Shown here in pieces: positions 1 to 7,100 of a stretch of 8,763 nucleotides of DNA. Position 1 is the stretch's first letter. Every line of letters starts with the position of its first letter. The notes beneath the pieces are model-generated. The model did not search any database and was not told the origin of the DNA. It saw only the letters and a list, made by a program, of their open reading frames with translations. The stretch spans positions 1-8,763 of the forward strand of contig CBFCZU010000179.1 in the NCBI GenBank assembly GCA_965602635.1, in the 5' to 3' direction. This DNA comes from CBFCZU01 sp965602635 (GTDB lineage Bacteria; Planctomycetota; Phycisphaerae; SM23-33). Position numbers and translations under genes: made by a program.

Positions 1-23
1 TGCCTGGTGCCTGGTCCGTTTCG

Positions 24-1880
24 TCACTCTGCCCTGATGAACTCCTCGTACATCTTGGCGTACCGCCCCCCGGCCGCCAGCAGCTCGCGGTGTGTGCCTT
101 CTTCGGTCAGTTGGCCGTCCTCGATGACCAGCACGCGGTCGGCGCGGCGGACGGTGGAGAGGCGGTGGGCGACGATAAAGCACGTGCGGCGCTGGGTCAG
201 GCGTCGCAACGCCTCTTGCACCTTCAGCTCGGTCTGGGTGTCGACGCTGGAGGTGGCCTCGTCGAGGATCAGTATCCTCGGGTCGGCGAGCATGGCGCGG
301 GTGAAACAGATGAGCTGGGCCTGCCCGGCCGAGACCGACCCGCCGCGCTCGCCAACCTGCGTGTCGTAGCCCTGGGGCAGGGCCTCGATGGCGGTCTGGC
401 TGCCGATCAGGCGGGCGCACTCGACGACCTGCTCGCGGGTCGCCTCCGGCCGGCCGTAGCGGATGTTGTCCATCACCGTCCCGGCGAACAGGAAGCTTTC
501 CTGGAGCACGATGCCCATGCGGTGGTGCAGCGCTGGCTGGGCGATGTCCCGCACGTCCCAGTCGTCGATGCGGACGTGGCCCTGCTGGGCCTCGTAGAAG
601 CGGGCGATGAGGCGGCAGACGGTGGTCTTGCCCGCACCGGTGGGCCCGACCAGGGCGATCACCTCGCCGGGGCTGACGCTGAACGACACGTCGCGAAGCA
701 CGGGCGTGCCGTCGATGTAGTAGAACGTCACGTGGTCGAGGGTGACCTCGCCCTCGAAGTCGGTCGGGCTGACGGCGTCGGGCTTGTCCACGATCTCGGG
801 CTGGGAGTCGAGCACCTCGATGACGCGGTCGGCCGCAGCCAGCGAGTGCAGGAGTTGACTGTAGATGTTCGTGAGCATCTCCATTGGGCGGAAGAACATG
901 GCCACGTATGCCAGGAAGGCCGCCACCGTACCGGCGGTGATGCGTCCCCCGCCTTCGGGCAGGCCGGCCGTCGTTGTGATCCGCCAGGCGCCGAACAGGA
1001 CCACGACGATCTGCGCCCATGTCCGTATCGACCGCATGCTGATGGTGTACCGCGCGCGGATGCGCTCCGTCTCGACGCGCGTCACATACAGTTCACTGGT
1101 CAGGTTCCCGAAGGCTTGCATGTTCCGCTGCTCGCGGGCGAAGGCCTGGATGACTCGGGCGCCGGCGATGGACTCGGCCACGTTGGCCGTCAGCCGCCCC
1201 GTCTGGGCGCGGACCTGCCGCCAGGCGTCGGTCGCCCGGACGCGGAACCGGCGCGTCAGCAGGAATATCACCGGCAGGACGGGGAACACCGCGGCGAAGA
1301 GCACTGGGTCCTTCCACAGCATGGCCGCGGCGGCACCGGCGATCAGGAGAATCGAGGAGAGGATGTGACTGGGCGCCCAGGCGACCGTGTCCTGGAGGGC
1401 ATCCATGTCGGCCGTGCCCCGCGCGATCAATTGTCCCGACTTCCATTTGTCGTAGAAGCGCAGCGAGAGGCTGTGCAGGTGGCGGAAGAACCGCTGCCGC
1501 ATGGAGTACATGAACCGCTGGGAGTACACCGTGGTGCGATAGATCTCGAAATAACGCAGCACGCTCATTAGGAGAAACAGACCGGCGAAGCAGCCGATCA
1601 GCAGCCCCAGGTCGTGCCACGCGCCCGCCCGGACGGCGGCCCTTTCGGCCTCGCCAGCGGCGGCGGACATGGACTTGACCGCCCCGATGACGCCGTCGAT
1701 CGCCCATTGCAGCAGCAGCGGCACCGTCAGCTCCGCCGCCGTCAGCATCAGCGACAGGCAGACGTTGATGAGGATGACCCACCGGTACGGCCGCAGCCAG
1801 CCGAGGATCCTCCGCATCGCCTGGCGGTTCAGGCGCTTCGGCGCGGGGCTGTCGGGGTCGATGTGGCCGAGCCGGCTCAC
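24..1880 (-). CDS. ABC exporter half-transporter, subunit with catalytic Glu and degenerate signature motif
   Basis: This 618-residue protein has one N-terminal membrane domain (about 30-335; hydrophobic segments near 34-60, 91-110, 172-190, 193-209, 287-300 and 315-332) and a C-terminal ATPase domain (about 376-618), the usual type IV exporter layout (MsbA/LmrCD-like). The ATPase shows Walker A GPTGAGKT (412-419), Q-loop Q460, Walker B ILILD (536-540) with catalytic E541, D-loop SSVD (544-547) and switch H572. The signature is VSAGQ (516-520) instead of LSGGQ, followed by AQLICFTRA. The start is GTG at 1880: it sits in a GTGA overlap with the stop of the upstream gene and has GAGGAGG seven bases ahead, so translation is probably coupled. 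Its partner has the reciprocal defect, so a heterodimer is inferred. It should lie in the inner membrane and export a hydrophobic or lipid-like substrate that the sequence does not identify. Only 23 bases follow the stop, with no visible terminator. Confidence 0.93.
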   Translation of the reverse strand: MSRLGHIDPDSPAPKRLNRQAMRRILGWLRPYRWVILINVCLSLMLTAAELTVPLLLQWAIDGVIGAVKSMSAAAGEAERAAVRAGAWHDLGLLIGCFAGLFLLMSVLRYFEIYRTTVYSQRFMYSMRQRFFRHLHSLSLRFYDKWKSGQLIARGTADMDALQDTVAWAPSHILSSILLIAGAAAAMLWKDPVLFAAVFPVLPVIFLLTRRFRVRATDAWRQVRAQTGRLTANVAESIAGARVIQAFAREQRNMQAFGNLTSELYVTRVETERIRARYTISMRSIRTWAQIVVVLFGAWRITTTAGLPEGGGRITAGTVAAFLAYVAMFFRPMEMLTNIYSQLLHSLAAADRVIEVLDSQPEIVDKPDAVSPTDFEGEVTLDHVTFYYIDGTPVLRDVSFSVSPGEVIALVGPTGAGKTTVCRLIARFYEAQQGHVRIDDWDVRDIAQPALHHRMGIVLQESFLFAGTVMDNIRYGRPEATREQVVECARLIGSQTAIEALPQGYDTQVGERGGSVSAGQAQLICFTRAMLADPRILILDEATSSVDTQTELKVQEALRRLTQRRTCFIVAHRLSTVRRADRVLVIEDGQLTEEGTHRELLAAGGRYAKMYEEFIRAE

Positions 1881-3706
1881 GGCGTCGCCTCCTCGTCGTC
1901 AAGTCCCAACTGCCACTGCATGCGGACGAAGTCGCGGTAGGGGCCCTCCACGGCGAGCAGGTCGGCGTGCATTCCCTGCTGCACGATCTGCCCGTCGTCC
2001 ATCACCAGCACCAGGTCGGCGTGCTTCACCGTGGTGATGCGGTGGGCGATGATGAACGTGGTGCGGTCCTCCATGACTTCGGCCAGGCCGTCCTGGATCG
2101 CCCGTTCGGTGGTGGCGTCCACGCTGGCGGTAGCGTCGTCCAGGATCAGGATCCGCGGATCTACCAGCAGGGCTCGGGCGATGGCGACGCGTTGCCTCTG
2201 GCCGCCGGAGAGGCTGATCCCGCGCTCGCCCACGGCCGTGTCGTAGCCGTCCTGGAACGTCGCCGCGAACTCGTCCACTTGGGCGCGGCGGGCGACGTCC
2301 TCGATGGCTCGCTTCTCCGCCTCGGGGACGCCGAAGGCGATGTTGTCGGCCAGGCTGGCGGAGAACAGGAAGGTGTCCTGGAAGACGAACCCGATCTCCG
2401 CGCGAAGCTGCTCGGCCTGCACGCTGCGGATATCCACTCCGTCGATGAGGATGCGGCCTTGCTGGGGATCGTAAAAGCGGGGCAGCAGCCTGATCAGCGT
2501 CGATTTGCCACTGCCCGTGGCGCCGACCAGGGCCACGTTCGTCCCGGCCTGGATGTCCAGGCTCACGCCCTTCAGGACGGGCTCATCGTCGTAGCCGAAC
2601 ACGACGTCTTCGAAGACCACGCGCCCGCGGCCCTTGGGCATGGGTTCGGGCTCCTTGGGCGCCTTGACCTCCGTCCGGGCGTCGAGGATCTCGAAGACGC
2701 GCTCAGCCGATACGAGGCTGTGCTCCAGGGTCGAGGCCATGCGGGCGATCATCTGCATGTTGCCCGTCAGCATGCGCGACCAGCGGAAGACCGTGTAGAT
2801 CATGCCGATGGCGATGGCCCCGTGCAGCGCCCGGTACGACGTGATCGCAACCACCGACAACAGGCCCAACTGACCAACGTAGAACACCGCCGGCCTATAG
2901 ACGGCGAAGTTCTTGGCCAGGAGCATGTAGCGCGTCAGGACGCCGTGGATGGCCCCGTCGTAGCGCTTCTCCTCCTCCGGCTCGCGCCCGAACGCGCGGA
3001 CCACCTGCACGCCCTGGACGTTCTCCGAGAGGATCTGCGTCGAGTGGTCCAGCTCCTGCCGCATGTCGTGGAACATGGGGTGGATCCGCTTGGAGAAAAT
3101 GAGTACCGCAAGGGCGTAGATGGGCACGAAGGGCACGCTTATCAGCCCCACCCAGGGGTCTATCAGGAACATCGCGACCATCGTCCCCACGATGAGCAGG
3201 ACCGTCTCCGATCCCTGGACGAGGACCATGGTGTAGAACATCCGGAGCATGTTCACGTCGCCGATGGCGCGGTTGATCAACTGTCCCGTTTCCTGCTTGT
3301 CGAAGTACATGAAGCTCTGCCGAAGGATCTTGCGGTAGATCCGCCGCCGGAAGTCCGTCAGGATCTTCATCCTCGTGCGGACCATCAGCATGGAGTTGCC
3401 GTAGCCGAGCCCCACCACGCAGGCCGTCACGATCGCGAGGAGGCCGAGCGGCCAGACGAGCGGGCGGACATTCTGCCAGGTCCACTGGCCCCCCTCCAGG
3501 GATTCCAGCGTGGCGGTGATGCTGGTGCCGATCAGGTATGGACGAAGGAGGTTCATGGCCGATATGACCATGCCCATGCCGACGCCGGCCGCCAGGTAGG
3601 CGGCATAAGGCCGGGCCATGGCGAAGATCCGCCGGAGGATCACACCTCGCGGCTGGGTCAACTCCAGGTCATTGTGGTTCCTGTCAGCCATGATGCACTG
3701 CTGCAC
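1877..3706 (-). CDS. ABC exporter half-transporter, subunit with canonical signature and Asp in place of catalytic Glu
   Basis: This 609-residue protein has a membrane domain (about 30-325; hydrophobic stretches near 36-54, 84-102, 162-182, 185-204, 274-292 and 295-306) fused to an ATPase domain (about 360-609). Motifs are A-loop Y372, Walker A GATGSGKS (395-402), Q443, canonical LSGGQ (499-503), Walker B ILILD (519-523), D-loop ASVD (527-530) and H555. Residue 524, normally the catalytic Glu, is Asp. This is the pattern of the degenerate-site subunit in heterodimeric exporters such as TM287/288, BmrCD and LmrCD. It is the first gene of the two-gene operon and its TGA overlaps the GTG of the next gene. 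The start is uncertain: the open frame begins at GTG 3706, but ATG at 3691 (604 residues, starting MADRNHN) is equally plausible, and neither has a clear Shine-Dalgarno site. The transported substrate is unknown. Confidence 0.93.
   Translation of the reverse strand: MQQCIMADRNHNDLELTQPRGVILRRIFAMARPYAAYLAAGVGMGMVISAMNLLRPYLIGTSITATLESLEGGQWTWQNVRPLVWPLGLLAIVTACVVGLGYGNSMLMVRTRMKILTDFRRRIYRKILRQSFMYFDKQETGQLINRAIGDVNMLRMFYTMVLVQGSETVLLIVGTMVAMFLIDPWVGLISVPFVPIYALAVLIFSKRIHPMFHDMRQELDHSTQILSENVQGVQVVRAFGREPEEEKRYDGAIHGVLTRYMLLAKNFAVYRPAVFYVGQLGLLSVVAITSYRALHGAIAIGMIYTVFRWSRMLTGNMQMIARMASTLEHSLVSAERVFEILDARTEVKAPKEPEPMPKGRGRVVFEDVVFGYDDEPVLKGVSLDIQAGTNVALVGATGSGKSTLIRLLPRFYDPQQGRILIDGVDIRSVQAEQLRAEIGFVFQDTFLFSASLADNIAFGVPEAEKRAIEDVARRAQVDEFAATFQDGYDTAVGERGISLSGGQRQRVAIARALLVDPRILILDDATASVDATTERAIQDGLAEVMEDRTTFIIAHRITTVKHADLVLVMDDGQIVQQGMHADLLAVEGPYRDFVRMQWQLGLDDEEATP
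1888..1894 (-). promoter_or_regulatory. Shine-Dalgarno site for the downstream ABC subunit
   Basis: GAGGAGG on the minus strand, seven bases before the GTG at 1880. It lies inside the last codons of the upstream ABC gene. It decides the GTG start and supports translational coupling of the two subunits. Confidence 0.75.
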
Positions 3707-3756
3707 CCACGGAGGCGCTGGCGCCGTGCCGAGGCCCGGGGTGAGACAATCCCCCC

Positions 3757-3785
3757 CTTTTAGGCCATTTGGCTTGCTGAGTCAA
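3757..3785 (-). promoter_or_regulatory. Candidate sigma70-type promoter of the ABC operon
   Basis: Reading the minus strand: -35 TTGACT (3785-3780, five of six matches to TTGACA), a 17-base spacer, then -10 TAAAAG (3762-3757, four of six). Transcription would start near 3750, giving a leader of about 45-60 bases before the ABC start codon. The last base of the -10 box begins a run of seven G, so the discriminator is a homopolymer. The site lies between the lyase stop (3832) and the ABC start, which suggests the ABC pair can be transcribed separately from the lyase gene. No convincing terminator was found in the 125-base gap, so read-through is also possible. Confidence 0.5.
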
Positions 3786-3831
3786 TCCCCTGCCGCCAAA
3801 CCGTCGAACCCCCCGAGGCTGCGAGGGCGCA

Positions 3832-5955
3832 TTACAGTTCCGGAACGACCAGAGCGCAGGGGTCTCCCGCCGCGGTCGTCATCTCCACTCGCGCGTGCGG
3901 CCCTATCAGGCCTTCAGCGCGGACGACAACACCTCCCGGCTCGACGTGGGCTTCGAGCGTCCCCGGCCGGGCAGGATCGGCGCACCAGCCGCCGATCTGC
4001 CACGGAGGGCTCTCGGTCAAGCCGCGAAATGGCGCCAACACGTATGCGGCCTCGTGCGGCAACCGGCCGCGCCAGTCGAAGCACGCCACCGGGTGCACGC
4101 TGACGGGGTGGAAGTGGTGGCAGTGCCCCTCGTCGATCCTCGGCGCCTGCACGGCGTCGCCGCGCAGGGGCAGGGCGGCGACCTGGATGTTGCCGTCGGA
4201 GTCGCCATGCCCGATCGCCGCGTGGGCCTCGGCCGAGGTGAAGGGCAGCTCTGTGCCGTCGCCCGGGCCGTGCGGTCGGTCGCTTGGCGCGTGGCACGAC
4301 CAGCAGGCCAGGCCCGCGACGCGCGCCGTCCCGCCAGGGGCGTGCAGCGGCCAGATCGTCTCGACCACACGAAGCGGCGCCGGCGGCGATTCAGCGCCGT
4401 CAGGGGTGTCCGCGACGACGATCCGGTCCCACACGATCCAGAACCCCCGCCCGGCTTCGGCGCCGTCCGGCAGGCAGAGCATCAGCGCCCGCCTCTGGCG
4501 GTGGCCCTCGTTAAGGTCGTGCTCGGCGCAGGCGAATTGCAGCCGCCCGCAGGGGCTGGCGGCGAAAGCCTTGTGGCTCACCCGGTCCCTTACGTGCCGC
4601 GGGCCGGCGGGCGTCAGGTGCCCAAGGCGGCAGAGCGCATGACTGCGGGGCGTCGCGTCCCTGCCGCCGGGATCGCAGATGAGCTCCCGCCCGGCGGCGA
4701 AGACGGCCACGCTGAGGCAGTCGTGGTGCGCGTGGTTGTGCGCCAGCGAGGCGTTGAGCATGCCGTAAACGGAGTCCTCCGCGCCCCGCCCGGCCTTGAG
4801 GTGGAAGAACCCGGAATCGGGAAACGCCGCAAAGGCGTGCGTGCGTCCGCGGACGTCCGGCTGGGGCATCCCCCGCCAACGCCTGTAGGCTTCGAGCCCC
4901 ATCAGGAAGAACAGGCAGGTTCGCGGCGGCGTTCCGCGGACGTTGCCCGCGCGGGCCTTCCAGTCCGGGCGGTCGAACAGGGCCGCGCCGAGATGGAGCA
5001 GGTGGCAGGGATGGGTCTCGGGCTCCCACGGAGAGGCCCCCGACGCGTCGCCGACGAGGAAGGTGCCGCCGTCGGGGCGAAGGGTCGCCGCCACGAATTC
5101 AAAGGCTGCCGCCGAGTTGCGGCGCAGCGCCTCCGGCGCCGCCGGACGGCAGCGATCCAGCAGGGCGAACGCACGCGCCAGCAGGAGGGTGTTGATCTTC
5201 TGGTACCCGAAGCCCTCTCCGGCATAGCCGTCGGGCGTCATGAACAGCCGGCTGTCGTAGGGCCCGCCATCGCCCAGGGCCTTTTCGATGTGCCCGACCC
5301 ATCGCTCCCGGTGGGGCAGCCCCGGAAATAGCAGCCCCGCCCCCAGCGCCGCGACCAGCCCGTGCAGCGGTATGTTGAACGGGGGATCGTCGCGGAGACC
5401 GCGGTATTGCAGCTCGGCCCATCGCGCCATGTAGGCGATGGCGTATGCCCTGGTCGTCGCGTCCCACCCCTCCCAGACCAGCGGCAGCGCCACCGCCAGG
5501 CTCTCCAGCGCGTGCACCGGCGACAGGATCGGCGGCTCGGGCGGGCAGCCGGGGTGCCAGGGCAGGACGGGCAGGTCCGAGTCGTCGTCGGGTACCTCGG
5601 GAGGGACAGGAAGCTCGCGGAGCAGGGCGCCCGCCTCGTCCGCCCAGCGGCGCTCGCCGGTCATCGCCGCCAACTCCGACAGCACCAGGAGCCCTCGCCC
5701 GCGCCTTCGCCAGTGCCCGGCCTCGGCGGCGGCATCGTGATGAGCACGGAAGGCCTCGAGCCCGTCCTTCGGCCTGGGTGCCGCGCCCGTTGCGCAGGCG
5801 ACGATCCGTTCGAGGCGGGCAATCGCCTGCGGGTCGTCGGCCGAGACCAGGCGCCCAAGTTCGACGGCCTCATCAGGCGTCGTATAGCCGCGCATCGGAA
5901 GCGACGCCAGCGCCGCAAAGGCCTTGGTGTCGAGGGGTTCGGGGGGGGCAATCAT
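3832..5955 (-). CDS. Heparinase II/III-like protein (polysaccharide lyase candidate), no signal peptide
   Basis: The 707-residue protein fits the heparinase II/III superfamily (PL12/15/17/21 type): a helical toroid domain (about 1-360) followed by beta-sandwich domains (about 376-707). Family marks seen are NIPLHG (194-199) and EGFGYQ (247-252), which place His198 and Tyr251 at about the spacing of the catalytic His and Tyr of Pedobacter HepII, and the hallmark H-x-H-x-D-x-x-S (408-415) followed by CDPGG (427-431). H408 or H410, D428 and H461 could form the structural zinc site known in HepII (inference from spacing). Known members cleave uronic-acid polysaccharides such as heparin or alginate; the substrate here cannot be told. 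The N-terminus is polar and lacks a signal peptide, unlike many secreted members. ATG at 5955 is well supported by GGAGG five bases upstream. A run of eight C covers codons 3-5. The gene diverges from the isomerase gene. Confidence 0.85.
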   Translation of the reverse strand: MIAPPEPLDTKAFAALASLPMRGYTTPDEAVELGRLVSADDPQAIARLERIVACATGAAPRPKDGLEAFRAHHDAAAEAGHWRRRGRGLLVLSELAAMTGERRWADEAGALLRELPVPPEVPDDDSDLPVLPWHPGCPPEPPILSPVHALESLAVALPLVWEGWDATTRAYAIAYMARWAELQYRGLRDDPPFNIPLHGLVAALGAGLLFPGLPHRERWVGHIEKALGDGGPYDSRLFMTPDGYAGEGFGYQKINTLLLARAFALLDRCRPAAPEALRRNSAAAFEFVAATLRPDGGTFLVGDASGASPWEPETHPCHLLHLGAALFDRPDWKARAGNVRGTPPRTCLFFLMGLEAYRRWRGMPQPDVRGRTHAFAAFPDSGFFHLKAGRGAEDSVYGMLNASLAHNHAHHDCLSVAVFAAGRELICDPGGRDATPRSHALCRLGHLTPAGPRHVRDRVSHKAFAASPCGRLQFACAEHDLNEGHRQRRALMLCLPDGAEAGRGFWIVWDRIVVADTPDGAESPPAPLRVVETIWPLHAPGGTARVAGLACWSCHAPSDRPHGPGDGTELPFTSAEAHAAIGHGDSDGNIQVAALPLRGDAVQAPRIDEGHCHHFHPVSVHPVACFDWRGRLPHEAAYVLAPFRGLTESPPWQIGGWCADPARPGTLEAHVEPGGVVVRAEGLIGPHARVEMTTAAGDPCALVVPEL
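5941..5948 (-). repeat. C8 homopolymer (coding strand) at codons 3-5 of the heparinase-like gene
   Basis: The coding strand reads ATG ATT GCC CCC CCC GAA, so a run of eight C follows the start codon closely. A change of one base would abolish the protein at once, which is the usual position of an on/off slippage tract. Runs of this length also occur by chance in G+C-rich DNA. Confidence 0.85.
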
Positions 5956-5960
5956 TCTGT

Positions 5961-5965
5961 CCTCC
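5961..5965 (-). promoter_or_regulatory. Shine-Dalgarno site of the heparinase-like gene
   Basis: GGAGG on the minus strand with five bases (ACAGA) to the ATG at 5955. It fixes this start and with it the absence of an N-terminal signal sequence in the product. Confidence 0.75.
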
Positions 5966-5996
5966 GCGGCGTATGCTGGAATAAATCAAACGGCTT

Positions 5997-6019
5997 CGGC
6001 GACTTGCGACAAGACGCCG
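5997..6019. promoter_or_regulatory. Imperfect 23-bp dyad, candidate operator of the heparinase-like gene
   Basis: Arms CGGCG-A-CTTG and CAAG-A-CGCCG are separated by three bases (CGA). Nine of eleven symmetric pairs match. It lies 42-64 bases before the lyase start and overlaps the weak -35 match TTGTCG on the minus strand, a usual place for a repressor site. It could instead form a hairpin in RNA. No T-run follows on either strand, so a terminator is unlikely. Confidence 0.4.
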
Positions 6020-6069
6020 CACGGCTACATCTCGCCTGCTCGTGACTGGGACAGCCCGGATGCAGTCCT

Positions 6070-6088
6070 GCCCACGACCGTCGTGGGC
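6070..6088. promoter_or_regulatory. Perfect 19-bp dyad, candidate operator
   Basis: GCCCACGAC-C-GTCGTGGGC is fully symmetric: nine pairs around a single central base. It lies near the middle of the divergent gap, 115 bases from the lyase start and 226 bases from the isomerase start. No T-run follows on either strand, which argues against a terminator. A dimeric regulator site is the simplest reading. Its sequence is unlike that of the neighbouring 5997-6019 dyad, so if both are operators they probably bind different proteins. Confidence 0.45.
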
Positions 6089-6217
6089 CGCTGCGATGAT
6101 TCTATCGTCTCTCCAGTCTCTGGCGAGGCTGTTTTCTGCCCTCGCAAGGCACCTGCCTCCGACGAGGGCGCGACCCTGCAACTTCTCCTGCGACTCCCCG
6201 GCTCGGCCAAAGCGGAC

Positions 6218-6246
6218 TTCCGCGGCCTGCCGGTCGCCGCTACAAT
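6218..6246 (+). promoter_or_regulatory. Weak candidate promoter for the isomerase/transglutaminase genes
   Basis: TACAAT (6241-6246) matches the -10 consensus at five of six bases. The -35 position, 17 bases upstream, reads TTCCGC (6218-6223), a poor match, and overlaps a short dyad with arms GCGGA and TCCGC. Transcription would begin near 6253, about 60 bases before the isomerase ATG. An activator-dependent promoter would look like this, but the match could also be chance. Confidence 0.3.
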
Positions 6247-6313
6247 CGCCGCCGAACAGTGCGATGCCGACGCCGACTTGTAGGCGTGGAAATTCCCGGG
6301 GGAGGAGGTTGTC

Positions 6314-7075
6314 ATGAAGCTCGGATTGGTGACGTACCAGATCGCGAAGGACTGGGATCTGCCGACGATACTGCGAAACTGCGAGGCCGGCGGCTTCGAG
6401 GGCGTGGAGCTGCGCACCGAGCACGCCCACGGAGTCGAGCCCTCGCTGAGCCCGTCCCAGCGGGCGGAGGTGAGGCGGATGTTCGACGATTCGCCCGTCG
6501 AGCTTGTCGGGCTGGGCTCCACGTGCGAATACCACAGCCCCGACGCCGACGAGCTTCGCCGCAACGTCGAACTGACCCGGCGGTTCGTGGACCTGGCGGT
6601 TGACGTCGGCACTGGCGGCGTCAAGGTCCGCCCCAACGCGCTGGTGGAGGGCGTCAGGCCGGAGGATACGCTCAGGCAGATCGGCACGGCACTGCGCGAG
6701 TGCGGCGAGTATGCGGCCCCCAGAGGCGTGCAGATCCGCCTGGAAGTCCACGGCCGCGGGACGCACGAAGTGCCGAATATCCGCAAGATCCTGGACGTCT
6801 GCGATCACGGCGATGTCCTGGCCTGCTGGAACTGCAATGGCGACGAGGTCGTTGACGGGTCCATCGCCGCACAGTTCGCCCTGCTGGCGGGGCGCATCGG
6901 CCTGGTGCACACGCGCGACATGTGGGTGGAGGAGTACCCCTTGCCGGAGCTGCTGGGCCTCCTGGGCGAGTCCGGCTACGACGGCTTCACCCTGGTCGAG
7001 GGCGAGCCGACGGACGACCCCATCGAGGACATGAAGCGCCAGCGAACGCTGTGGGAGCAGTACCAGCCGGGCTGA
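6314..7075 (+). CDS. Sugar phosphate isomerase/epimerase-like TIM-barrel protein (AP endonuclease 2 superfamily)
   Basis: The 253-residue protein resembles the xylose-isomerase-like/AP endonuclease 2 TIM-barrel family (IolE, IolI, hydroxypyruvate isomerase type), whose members isomerise or epimerise sugars and keto-inositols at a divalent metal. Its length is typical. Candidate metal ligands follow the IolI order and spacing: E144 (LEVH), N173 (CWNCN), H199 (VHTRD) and E229 (VEGE). Position 173 is Asn where IolI has Asp; a W-N-x-N form appears to be common in related environmental proteins, as I recall them, and may define a subfamily. There is no signal peptide, so it should be cytosolic. 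The start is firm: GGAGGAGG at 6301-6308 lies five bases before the ATG. It diverges from the heparinase-like gene and is followed 119 bases later by the transglutaminase-like gene, which suggests a role in metabolism of the lyase product. The exact substrate is unknown. Confidence 0.88.
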   Translation: MKLGLVTYQIAKDWDLPTILRNCEAGGFEGVELRTEHAHGVEPSLSPSQRAEVRRMFDDSPVELVGLGSTCEYHSPDADELRRNVELTRRFVDLAVDVGTGGVKVRPNALVEGVRPEDTLRQIGTALRECGEYAAPRGVQIRLEVHGRGTHEVPNIRKILDVCDHGDVLACWNCNGDEVVDGSIAAQFALLAGRIGLVHTRDMWVEEYPLPELLGLLGESGYDGFTLVEGEPTDDPIEDMKRQRTLWEQYQPG

Positions 7076-7100
7076 CCGTCCCGTGCCCGACCTGCTCGCC

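Larger units (their letters stand above)
5956..6313. other. Divergent intergenic control region (358 bases)
   Basis: This gap separates the leftward lyase gene from the rightward isomerase gene. No frame crossing it has a plausible protein. It contains the ribosome sites of both genes, two strong dyads (5997-6019 and 6070-6088), a shorter dyad (GCGGA/TCCGC arms at 6212-6223) and an AT-rich patch, GAATAAATCAAA (5979-5990), that stands out from the G+C-rich background. On the minus strand TTGTCG (6012-6007) followed after 17 bases by TTGATT (5989-5984) is a weak promoter match for the lyase gene. A better -10 match on that strand, TAGAAT (6104-6099), lacks a recognisable -35. The layout suggests a shared bidirectional control region. 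Confidence 0.6.

Noticed and set aside
90..1571. Long plus-strand open frame (493 codons) opposite the downstream ABC gene
   Set aside because: The opposite strand encodes a protein with every ABC motif. This frame gives low-complexity His/Gly/Asp-rich sequence without family features, as expected for the complement of G+C-rich coding DNA.
1967..3763. Long plus-strand open frame (598 codons) opposite the upstream ABC gene
   Set aside because: Same reason: a shadow of a gene with clear motifs. The translation is rich in His, Asp and Gly and has no domain pattern.
3762..3775. Short inverted repeat AGGCC-ATTTGGCTT as a terminator between lyase and ABC genes
   Set aside because: Only about three strong pairs with a small loop and no T-run in the minus-strand direction. 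It also lies inside the promoter spacer.
4291..4305. CxxCH motif (C551-W-S-C-H555) in the heparinase-like protein, resembling a c-type haem site
   Set aside because: The protein has no signal peptide, and c-type haem is attached outside the cytoplasm. One motif within a beta-sandwich domain is most likely coincidence.
3895..5331. Plus-strand open frame (478 codons) opposite the heparinase-like gene
   Set aside because: The minus strand carries the full heparinase signature and a ribosome site. This frame is Arg/Pro/Ala-rich with no recognisable domain.
5873..6910. Minus-strand open frame (345 codons) crossing the intergenic region and opposing the isomerase
   Set aside because: It overlaps both the lyase start and most of the well-supported isomerase gene, and it has no recognisable motif.
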